DNA from: Cricetomys ansorgei
Taxonomy: Eukaryota; Chordata; Mammalia; Rodentia; Nesomyidae
Assembly: GCA_026225945.1 (NCBI GenBank)
Contig: JAMJFZ010000711.1
Coordinates: 248,001 to 312,000, forward strand
Direction: 5' to 3'
Length of the DNA stretch: 64,000 nucleotides
Each line of letters opens with the position of its first letter. Within the stretch, counting starts at the first letter, position 1. The translations under genes and the position numbers were made by a program. The notes beneath the pieces are model-generated. The model was not told the origin of the DNA and did no database searches. It saw only the letters and a program-made list of their open reading frames with translations. Shown piece by piece: positions 36,901 through 48,900 of this stretch.

Positions 36901-39900
36901 AGTGATGTAGAACCCTAAACAGGATGCGTTACAGTGAAAACAGAAAGCAGAAAAGAAATTCTAAAGCTATTTCAGCAACAAATATGTAAATTAGTATTAT
37001 TTTAATTATATCTAAGATATGACATACTTGCTTTTGTCTAAGTCTTGAAGTTTCTTATTGAACTTGGATGCAATCTCTGTAAAGTTATTTACTGCAGAAA
37101 ATAGTGCATCTGAAATGGAAATTCAAATTATCAAAAGCTTTAAGAGCACAATTTCTAAAGCAGGTAAGTTGGCACTGCCTGCAGTCTCGGCAACCAGGAA
37201 ACGGAAGCAGAAGGATCACGCTAGTTTGGGAGTTTAATTTCAGCCAGTGCAACACATGCAACCTCCATTTCTATAAAAGAAAAAGAACACATGCTTCCTA
37301 ATGATTTCTGTTGAGCACCTAGTAATTAAAAACATATCTAAGACAAAAGGAATATCTGATCTGTTATAATAGAAATAACAATGAGAAATCATTAGAAACA
37401 CAAGCATGAATTTGATCAATTGCAACATACCAAATGATACCATGTATGTCTTCATCTCTTGTGGATATTTCATTGAAATGTTGTAGATCTTTTCCGCATA
37501 CTCTTTCAGAACTACAGCATAGTCTTGACAGTCAAAGGGAAGCACTATAGAATCAGCCAGTTCAAAGACCATCCCTCCTCGAACCTGGGCCACAGTTAGG
37601 TGATATTTAAATGTTGGATCATAAAATTTTTGTACCAACTCATAAGTCTCATAAACACTGTGATAGAGTGGGAAGCTGCTGATTTTGTTCGTTTTCTGAG
37701 AGAAAAAGAAATGAAAAAACAAAATATACCTCTTGTAAGATTGCTCGTAATAAGCCCCATAGCTTGGTATTTACTGTAGATATTATTAAGTCTTTTTGAT
37801 GACAGAAAGGATCATGGAAACTTAGGGTCTTAATGAAGTACTATCATACATTTAGAACTTAGTAAAGTACTACTCTAGGCATATTCAAATGAAAACACAT
37901 GCACATATGCTAAAAAAATATATATAACATTCATTGAGAGACACACAAGGAAGTTGTCAGGATGAACATTCAATTGAGAAAAAGTCTCCATAAGATCAGG
38001 CTGCAGATAAGCCTGTAGGGCACTTTCTTATTTAGAGATTGATGTGGGAGGGCCCAGACCATGGTGAGTGGTGCCATCCCTGGGCTGGTGATCCTGGGTG
38101 CTAAATGAAAGCAGATTGAGTGATCCAATGCCAACAAACAGTACTCCTCCATGGCCTCTGCATCAGCTCCTGCCTGTAGGTTCCTACCTATAGAGTTCCT
38201 TCAATAATGAACAAAGGTAAGTGATGTGGAAGTGTGAGCTGTTGTGGTATGTTTAGTTGTGGATAATATGTTAGTTAAGATTCATCTTTTACTTGTTTAC
38301 ACCTCTGTGCCATCCCCAGCTTCCACCCCCCACAGGAGGTTCCTGTTATTTGCTGATTGAGGGTCTGTGTGAAAACAGGAAGAAAACACCTGGGGATTGA
38401 GGGGTGGAGCAAGGAGGGAGTAGGGAGTAGGAGGTGGAGGAGGAGTAGGAGCTGAAGGAATGAGGAGAGAACCAAGAGGAGAGCATGGGGTGAAGAAGCC
38501 CTGGAGTGAGCTCTTTGCCTAGCTGCCCAGGTATTACAATTCCCTGAGATTTGACATGGTTTGTGATTAATAAAGAGCACTGGAAAATTCAACTCCGGAC
38601 TCTCCATTAAGCACCATAACTTTATTTTAACACTTGGCTCACCAACATGTGGCAAGGACACACAAGAAAAAGAAAAGAAGAAAGAAGACAAATGAAAAAA
38701 GACAGACAATGCGGGACAGGAGAATCCAAACGCAGAGTCTACAAGGAAACAACAGACAACACGGGACAGTGAGAGCCATGGCAGAAAAAAGAAGAAAAGT
38801 AGAAAGAACACGCAGGAAAAGTAAAGTAAGACACACAATAAATAAAGGAGTAGGGCCTCCTGTGGAAAGAGGGGAGCTAAAGAGAAAGAGACAGAATTAA
38901 AGAAAAAGTGCACACAGATTCGGGTTAATAAAGTTCCAGAAAAGGAATCACAGATTTATAGACCTTCTGTAAGAAGAGAAGGTAATAAAAAGAATGCTCC
39001 TTGGAAAGTGGGAGCCACAGTAAGATAGAAATAATAAAAGAAAATTACACAGAAGTCTCCTAAGGAAGGAGAGGATAAGTAAGAATGGAAAAGAAAATTT
39101 TTCCATGTTAAAAATGGAAAATATTGTGACACAGGGCACTTGGGCTCTGTATAGTTTTGTTAAGGATGTCATAGGAATGAAAACAGTAGATGAAAAATTA
39201 ATACTTCAACTGAAACTAAAATAATACAGATTATGGTTTTTGTTATTCTGGTATTTCACATGGTATTATCAATAGCCATCATGGTATGCTGTGCTCTATC
39301 AAGGAAAACTGTCAGTGCAGAAGGAAAAGGGAAATCTCCTAGCCCTTTACAGGATATTGACGTAGATACAGGAGATAAATTTAGAGCAAAATCAGAAAAT
39401 TTTAAAATGGTGGAAAGAAAGGCAGAATCTACTTGCTTTTCACAAGAAGCAGCTTTAAAAGAAATAGATGAGAAGTGGAATGCGAAAATGCAAACTTTGG
39501 TAGCAAAATTAGAACACTTGATGGAAGGAAGTAAAAGACTACCTCAGTCAGAGAATTCAGAGCCTACTGCTCCACCTTATAATGCAATGTGGCAGCCAAA
39601 GATTTTAAGAAAACTAGCTATGGTTTATCCAGTAACTATAAACAGGATGCAGGGCTATGATGAACTTGGATGGCAACCTACAGAAATGCTAGATTTAAAG
39701 AGATTTAAAGAGGCAATAGTAGCCTATGGAATGCACTCTCCTTATGTAAAACAGATATTGAACAATTGAGCTGTTCAACACCGAGTCATACCTCAAGATT
39801 GGAGGGACTTGGCAAAAGCTGTATTAGAAGCTGGTCCTCAATTACAATGGATTACATGGTGGAGAGAAGAAGCTTTGGCAATAGAACAATGTAACAGAGC

Positions 39901-42900
39901 TAGAGGCATTAATATTTTAAGAGATCAGTTGATAGGTGAAGGTCAATATGCTGAGTTGGAAGTACAGATTCAGTTTGATGATAATATTTTGGCTCAATGT
40001 CGTACAGCGGCCTTAAATGCTTGGGATAAAGTTGAAGAGCCAGGAAAAAAGTCTGAGTCATTTACTAAGATCATGCAAGGTCCAAATGAGCCATTCACTG
40101 ATTTTTTACAGAGATTGACTTCTGCTGTCCATAAGACAATTTCAGACTCAGAAGCAAGGGAAGTGTTAATTAAATCTCTGGCGTTTGAAAATGCTAATTC
40201 AGAATGTGAAAAGGCAATAAGGCCATTAAAAACAGCTTCTTTGGATCAATGGATTAAAATTACTACTGATATTGGATCCAATGCTTACAATGCCACTATG
40301 ATTGGACAAGCAATTGTTCAAGGTTTTAAAAATCAAAAGGTTGGATATTTTGGCTGTGGAAAGTCAGGTCATTTTAAAAAGGACTGTAGACAAATGGATC
40401 CTAGAATTAAAGTTTTCTCTGATAATAAGCCAGGAAGAAAACCTCAGTTTCCCGGTATATGTAGAAGGTGTGGAAAAGGCAGACATTGGTCTAATGAGTG
40501 TAGATCTGTAACTGATATTCAAGGTAATTCCTTGCTTTCGGGAAACGCCTTTGGGGGCTCAGCTCAGGCCCCTATCACAGAAAACATGAGCCAACAATTT
40601 CTTACCAGCAACGGATTAACTCACCCTCAGAGAGATTAAAACAGGTAGCGCCTGTTGCTAAAGACAGTAATGCTCTAGACTTTACTATCGAGGACAGAGC
40701 TGATAAAACAAGTAAATTAAAAAGTAATAAAACACAGGTATTTTGGCAAACAACTATAAATGATTCAAGGCCTAAGTCGAGATTACAAACAAATGGAGTT
40801 TTAATTAAAGGATTGGTAGACTCAGGAGCCAATGTAACAGTCATTTCAAAAGACTCCTGGAATCCAAACTGGCCTCTTCAAGAGGTAACTAATCAGCTCT
40901 TAGGTACTGGAACATTTTCTCAGTTAAAACAAAATATAGCAAGTGTCAAATGCATAAGACCAGAAAGTGAAATAGGAAATATAAGACCATATGTGGCAGA
41001 TCTAGCTATAAGTTTATGGGGAAGAGACCTATTAAAACAATGGAATGTACAGATTAACATTCATTTAATCTTAGAGACAATCTGTAAGATTCGAGCTGCT
41101 ATTGATAAAGATATTAAAAAATGTTATTAAAAACAATCACAGACTGTCAAGGTTGTCCATAAGCAGGACAGAACAGATATTGATAATAATTCTCAGCCTG
41201 TTAAAAGGTATCAGTGGAAAGTCATTCCCCAAGAATTCTCAGATAGTACAACTTTATGTCAATATTTTGTACAAAAGCCACTGAAAGTTAATATCTGGTT
41301 TAATGAACCTACCATTAGGTTAACTACTCAAGAGTTAAATAATTCATTTCAAGCATTGAACGGTGATTCATATTTAAACAGACAAAAAAGTTTAACAGCA
41401 ACAGAGAAGTAGTTAATTCAGGTAGAAAGCAGATTACAGAATGCATATGTAAATTACCTAGATCTCAAGCTTAAATGTATGCTTTCTGATAATTCCTCTA
41501 CTGAGCTCATGATACAAAAGGAGGACAATATTTTAAAATGGATCGTTGCACAAAGCAACTCAGAGAGCTTGGGCAGAATCTACACTGCCGGTGTTAGAGT
41601 TTTTTTCTCAGCAGCTGCTTGGCTATGGTTGTTAAATAACAAGCCTCGCTATGTTCAGGAGTTTGGACCAAAAATTCAGCCAACTGGTCCTGGTCCTCCA
41701 AGGAACTGGTATTTGGTTTTATGTGGTTGACAAAAAAGAATTATTTTGCCTATATTTGGAAGTTTGTTTATGGTTAATGTTTGAAAAAAGTTCCAAACTT
41801 CCCAGATTTGCCATAAGGCATTGCAGTGGCTAGATGTTCCTGTTATCTGCCACAGCTAAGACTCCTGAGGCTGGCATGTTAAATGAATATCCAGCAAGAA
41901 AGGGACAAATTATTGGATTTTAAAATTATTCATGATAAATAAAACTTCAGCTAAAATTTAAAAAAGAAAGGGGTATAGGATATATCTATAATTGGCTATT
42001 TTAACTCAAATTAAAAAATTAATTTTAAAGATAATGTTTAAGCATTTTGCTCTATTAATAATAGCCTGGAGTGTGAAGACTCCACCCCATGTCAGGGAAA
42101 GGTTGTGTTTTTGTCTTTTCAGAAATGAAACATCCAACTGAGAGTATCCAGAGACCACTGGGCTGAAGAGAGACATCAGAGTGTGCAGGTTACTGTCCAG
42201 CCTTCAACCTCAAAATGGATTGTTGAAGGCCTTCCTAGCTGCCTTGCTCCTGTGCTGCTTATAAACCAGAGGCCAAGGATTACAAAAATTGAGTTCCCTG
42301 GCTTAATACAGAGGCTGGCAGTCAGAGACGGGATATGAGAATTATGACGTGAATTTTCCTAAGACAGGGGCTGATCATTGCTATCAGTAACCCAGGGACA
42401 GGTAATTTTCATTGTTCATTAGTTCTCTCCTAAGACAGACGCAGTCATCTTGAAAAGGGGAAATATGGGTAGCTATGGGCTTCATATCTTGTCCTCTGAA
42501 ATCATCTTGATGACTCTGCAGCTGAAAAGGGAGCCTGTTTTGAAAATTGAGGCAGCTCTCAGAGTGCTCAACTGTGATACAGATGCAAATACCTGCCTGC
42601 AGGGAGTCTGCTTTGCCAGACAGACCAGTGAAAATTGAGGCAGTGTCCACAGTGCTCTACTGTGATGATGCAGATGCAGATACCTGCTGATTCTTCCTGC
42701 ATTGTCTTCAGCTATCTCTGATTCTCATCAAAGACATTTGAACTGCACAAGCATTTTGCTAAACACTGAACTTTTATGAACAATTGGTGAATTTTGGACT
42801 TGATACCTGATGCTATGGGACACTTGCAGTCACAAAGACTTTTGAACTGCATGAGCAGTCTGCTGAACTTTGGACTTGATATTTGATAGACTATAACTTT

Positions 42901-45900
42901 ATGTCTTAGCTTCATTTGATTGAGTCAATATTGTTCTTATTTTAAACAAAAGAGTGAGCTATTGTGGTATGTTTAGTTGTGGATAATATGTTAGTTAAGA
43001 TTCATCTTTTACTTATTTACACCTCTGTGCCATCCCCAGCTTCCACCCCCCACAGGAGGTTCCTGTTATTTGCTGATTGAGGGTCTGTGTGAAAACAGGA
43101 AGAAAACACCTGGGGATTGAGGGGTGGAGCAAGGAGGGAGTAGGGAGTAGGAGGTGGAGGAGGAGTAGGAGCTGAAGGAATGAGGAGAGAACCAAGAGGA
43201 GAGCATGGGGTGAAGAAGCCTTGGAGTGAGCTCTCTGCCTAGCTGCCCGGGTATTACAATTCCCTGAGATTTGACATGGTTTGTGATTAATAAAGAGCAT
43301 TGGAAAATTCAACGCTGGACTCTAGTTAAGCGCCCGAACTTTAACAGTGAGCCAAATAAATCTTTTCCTTCCCAAGTTGCTTTTGTCATGGTGTTTCATC
43401 ACAGAAATGATAACCCTAACTAAGACAATAAATATAACCTTTTTCTATATTAACATAAATCTGAAAAAATAAAAAAATAGATATACAAGATAGTACTTTA
43501 AAACATTGAAGTAGGGATCAGAAATTCCAAAAGTCTTTTCACTGTAGAACAGAAACCAGAGGTTGTTTGAACATGAAAATCAGAAATCACTATCTGTATG
43601 TTTTCATAAAACTACTTGAGATTTCATAAAATGTACATCTTTAAAACTTAAAATTAAAAAAAATCAATCACAACAATAAAGGAAACAGAAAATGACTGTA
43701 GCAGTTCACCTTCAGTGTTGCTCATCAGGGAAGACAAGGAGGTATTTTCACAGATGCAATCCCTGCCAGACCTCAGCAGAGGGAACCACTTGACATGGCA
43801 AGCACCATACTGAACAGTGGAAGCCCAGTTGTCTAGCTGTTCTCAGGGTTTTTATTGACACAAAAACTCCTCAGGAGTTTCTATCTGCATATGCAGATCA
43901 TAAAGCAAAGACATGCAGACAATATAAAATGCCAAGGCCTAGAAAGCCTTTCCCCCAACAATGCACAAAACAACCATTTTAAACATAACTGGAAATAAAG
44001 TTCTCCAACAAATGACTTATGATTTTTTTTGTATTATTCCTATTTTTATTTAGTGATTTGTTGTTTATTTACTGATGTCTATTGCAATAACAGATAAAAA
44101 AATCCATGTATTGTCAGGTCTTGATGATTTGGATTAATTTTGAGTGAAAATGGGAGAAGATGAGTCCAAGATACTTCAAGCTCACTTAAATGATGAAGAG
44201 AATATTGAATCACCAAATAAATGAAACAGAATACTTTTAAGGGAAAGGATGGAACTTAAAGTCTGAAGAAAGCAGTATGAATGTCCACTGGCATGCTAAT
44301 ACAAGCCCAGAGCAACAGAGGAAGAACTGCCAATCAATGAGACATCTCTATTCTGCTTTCCAGTCCATTTAATTCTTGATGTATTTTGAAGTAGCACTTA
44401 TTAGTTTAGTTAAAATAAACCTATACTTAATCTTGAAGAATTCACTGGTTTAGACTTACCCAATTTTTAGTATATCGTGCTCTGCCTGAAGCAATGCCAA
44501 GTCTTTGGAAAAACACTTCAAAATCATTGCCAGACCCAAGCTTGCCAATCCTTTCAGAGATAAAATTAACACAATTAGTTCAGAGTGAGTACTCTGTTCA
44601 TTCTATACAAAATAAATGTCAATTATATGTTATCTGTAATTGTATTTAATAAGTATTAGACATACAGTTAAAATAAGATACTTATTCAAGTACTGAAAAA
44701 ATGTACTTTGTTATAATACTGTTCTGTAGAATGGCACTTTCACAAGTCACAGTTTATTTAAAGATTCCTGAGTATGGAAAATATTTTCCTTCAAATTACT
44801 TGTTTCCTCTTGCCTGTTGTATGTGCTAGTAGAATAAAACAGTGATTTTCAGATAATTGGGATAGAAATTCTGCCAAATCATTTAAATTTTTCATAGTGT
44901 ACATGTCTGCATTTAAAAGCTATTGAGATATTTATTTCCATTCTCATAAATGTAAAGATACAACCATAAAGTCATATGTATAGTTTTATCAGAGTAAACC
45001 AAGTGTGTGTTAGCTTCTTGATGTTTAAGAAAATTAATAACTATTGACTGACAGATATGTGATAGTTATTTGGCATCAATTGTGTTCAGTTTTCTCCACT
45101 GTGACTTTTTTATATGTACCACGTGCAAGCATCATGCATCCTGAAGGGAACCATTGATTTCCCTTCCTTTTAAAAGTTATTAAAAGTTCTTTTTCACCAT
45201 CTAATTTGAAAGGCCCTTGATAATAGAAGCTTGGCTGCTTCCTCTGACACACAGCTTTCTCAAAAATCATCTTTTGAACAACACAAAATTAATTTCAAAC
45301 CATGTGGTAATTTTTATTGCAAATCTAGCACTGGGTTCATTTGTCAGATTTTGGAACATTTTGAAATTTAGTTTTTATGAACAATTCAAAAAATACACCA
45401 TTTTATTTCCAAAGTAATCCACACACATCCAAACTGTTGGTTTGTTTGTTTACCTGGGCATGCCACTGAACTCTGGTGAAGGATTCTTTTCTCTCCAGCT
45501 GTCATAAAGAGATTTGCCTTCAAAGCCTTCATCTGGGCTTTGCAGCTACACAAGTTAAAAAGGAGAGAATACTCACAATTCTGATGCATAAATCCAAATG
45601 TCCATTAATGGTAAAGTGAAGTGCTAAATTACATTACAGCAAACAGGAGATAAAAATATCTATATCCATAGTTGTTAAGAATCATGGGGCTGCTTTTTGG
45701 TGCAGTGTGATAGTGCTTTCCCAGTATGCTGGAGGATTTGCATTCAATGCCCAGCACAGGATGGCAGAGTTACAATAAGAAATTTCTGAAGGGAAAATGT
45801 CCATACATATGTAGTGTTGAGGGCTGATGATACCCAAGCAGTGGATGTAATCAGCTTGACAAAGATCCTGGTTTTTCCCTTTGCTGGGAATCTGAAACCC

Positions 45901-48900
45901 ACCTACTGTTTTCCCCCTTTCTCCTCTTTTTTATATGGTGAAAAAAAGCTTCTCATCAATGATATTGTCTACTTGGCCTAATAGTTAAAACTCAAATCAA
46001 TTCCTGGGCTGGCTGGGAGAGGGACACTGCCATCTCAGCTCTAAGAAATTGTAAACTAACCTTCAAGTTTCAGCATGTGAGAAATATTCATTCTTTCTGT
46101 AGACATATCATAAAAACTTATTCTTGGTTACCCTGACCTTCCCATGGAAACAGAGCCAAAGTAGATCAGCAAGCTTGAAAAAACAGATAATTCATCTCTG
46201 AATGCCTGCCTTCTTTAACAGTGAGTATGCAGACCAAGGATCATTAATAATTCATTACTAAACTATTGTGTTAAGACCACTCCCTAAATTTAACCTTTAA
46301 GATCAGAGGCCTGCAGCTGGGAGGGGATGAACACTCTCGCATTGGTTCCTTTTTTGACAAATGCTTGACATCTGCAGATAAGCAGTCTGAAGCGCTTGCT
46401 AAATTAGAGAAAAGTCTGTGCGAAAGAGGGAAGCCTTGTAATTTTTCCCCAATGTGCACATTGTTATTTTGCTTTCTCTAATTCTTAATTTTTCTAAGTT
46501 CTAATTTCTTAAATTTTTATTATTAAAATAAACTCTTTATCATACATAAGCCATATTCTATGCGGGCCTTATGCTATAAGTGTGTCATTTTGTCCCATAG
46601 AAAAATGAAGTACTGCGTTCATTTTTCTTAATCTCTTTTAATTTTCCTTCAGTTGTCTGTTTTCTTCTGTGGAGAGTTTGTGGAACTGTATTGTGGGCAA
46701 AGACCGGTCAGTAATCTGCAATGTAGGTGCAAGTGTGAAAATTTTGGACACATAAAAAAAGAATTCATCAAGCTATTAGCAAGTCATTGTCTGTAGAGCA
46801 ATAATCATAGGACTGTTTTCCTCTATTGAAGAAAAGACTTCTCAAAGTCATATATTTCTACTCTTATAACAACCAAAAGGAGCAGCCTTACTAAGGGAAA
46901 CATTCCTCTTAAAAATGCTTCTTGTCAGTACAATTTCCAATGTTTTACACGTTATATAATGAAGTTATTAGATAGCATAGCAAAGTGCAATGTAATTAAT
47001 GATGTCTTTCGTTAATTATATGGTTGTTGTAATTCTGCTAAACACCGGTTTTAAGTGTTTGAGTGGTTTAAACTCACTTTCTAGTCTTATAGGTGAAAAA
47101 CTTAAGGGAATAAAATGTGACCAATTATTAACTTTAGAATTAGAATATGTTAAGTTATACCAGGAATATTTAATAAATTGAGCACAACGAAGGATTCATA
47201 ATTGTTCAATGAAAGTATACAATGATTTTTTTTCATATTTAATAACCATCAACTGTATTAGTTCTTGAAAAGGTCAGTTCAAAAATTTAATAAACATTTA
47301 TACTATTTAAGAATTTTTATACAAAATGTTGAGATGAGAATACTATATGTCATAACAAATGTATCTGCAAATAATTATAAATGCATGAATTTAACTTCTC
47401 TAGTAGTGAAAGAGAAGAAGTTATATTAGTATCTTAACTTATAAAATACAAAAAAGAAGCCAAATTATTTCACTTACATTCATAAATTCACTTTCTATTT
47501 TCTTAAGAAATGTACATTTAAAAGTATAATATTGTATTGTTAAAATTATCAGTTTATCAAACATTTTAAAATAACTGCAAATCATCTCCTCAAAAAAACA
47601 AAGCAAAACCTTTCAAGAATCATATATGTTAACCCTGGCCCAGCAATGTTTTTACAGCAGCAGTAGGAGGTCACTAATTCAGCAGAAAAGCAAAACCAAC
47701 AATCTTCCTCATCATTTCCCTAAAATATCAAACATAGGATTTCTCTGAATATTGGGTTTAAGGCATTTAAATTTTACATGCTGCATAGTAACTGATAAAA
47801 TTACATTGAAATGGTGATCTTAAGTAACTAAAAGAAAATTTTCTAATTAATAATATATTTTCTATATATCTAAAATGAATCATGTTTCATGATTGAATTC
47901 CATGTTTTGAGTACAAAGATTAATGGTTTTATTTATAATTCCTATGTGAAGTAATTGTTATTGTTTTGTTAGAAATGTATTCGAATTGGTAAATATATCC
48001 AATGATACCAGGTTTTCTAGGTTATGTTTTTGTTGTTTCATTACATTGCAGATCTGTCTTCAATGTCTTTCATGCAGATGGAATGGGGATAAGCACCTGT
48101 AATTCCAGACCTCTGGAGGCTGAGACAGGGAGATTTGGAGCTCACGTCCAGGTAGATCTGGACTACCTATCAAAGCCCTTTCTGAAAAAGCAAAGAAAAG
48201 AAAAGAAAAGAAAAATTCCTTTCCCAAAGAAATGTAGGTGCTGCCTCCAAACCAGTTTCAATATCTTGCTACTAAGAGAGCTAGGGTAGCATGTCATGAC
48301 CCATTGATGGAGCTGCAAATTGGAGTCCAAGGCAAATGTATAGAAGGGATCTACATGGCATTACCTAATCTTTGTCTCAAAATGATTCTGCATTTTTATG
48401 TAGAATATTTAGTTCTTTCTGCATAATGAGTTCATTTAATTTACCATACAACAGAATGCAGCCTAATCAGTATATGGAGAAAGAGTGGGTTAGCTGTGAA
48501 AGTTCATGAAGGGAACATCTGTCATATGAAAAGAAAGTTGGCTATAAACAATATCAATGTATAAGATAATAATTACACCCCAAGAAAGCATCACTTGAAG
48601 AGTTCCTGAGATGGTGTGTCCTTCTCTTTACCTGTTTTGTTAGGTTGTACACTAAGCTGTACATCAGTGGTGTGCATTCAACTCTTAGTGTGTAGTTTCC
48701 TGAAACAGATTGAAGGGATAGAATGTTTTATTTCTGTTATTCTTTTACTTAATGACCACTGCTAAACTCAAGCTAGAATGTTCCCTTCAAATATGCACTT
48801 AATAAAAACCCTCTAATGCTTTCTATCTTAAACTATAAAACCCAACATCTTTGATACTGACACAGTTGGAACTAGGCGTGAGCCTGGGGAAAGAGCTAAA

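Larger units (their letters stand above)
38240..43346 (+). mobile_element. Defective ERV2/ERVK (IAP-like betaretroviral) provirus in Folh1 intron 15
   Basis: A 5.1-kb endogenous retrovirus, antisense to Folh1. In order: 5' LTR, lysine-tRNA-like primer site, leader, gag (one stop), -1 frameshift site, protease frame, a deleted pol remnant, a non-coding repetitive tail and 3' LTR. No envelope gene is recognisable. GTGAGC flanks both ends (38234-38239, 43347-43352) as a 6-bp target duplication. The hydrophobic Gag N-terminus recalls intracisternal A-type particles. The DSG-type protease, two CCHC boxes and GGGAAAC shift site are betaretrovirus-like. It cannot be autonomous because pol is gutted. 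LTR similarity points to a fairly recent insertion. Confidence 0.92.

Noticed and set aside
37240..37430. Continuation of the long frame beyond Folh1 exon 16
   Set aside because: Similarity to the carboxypeptidase stops exactly at a GT donor, and exon 17 picks up the protein in phase.
38275..38913. A 212-codon frame on the - strand
   Set aside because: It runs antisense through the 5' LTR and leader and is driven by their purine-rich composition. A partial copy recurs in the 3' LTR, so it is a repeat shadow.
41740..42950. Possible env gene
   Set aside because: No long frame, signal peptide, furin-like site or transmembrane segment is seen; the region is repetitive and non-coding.
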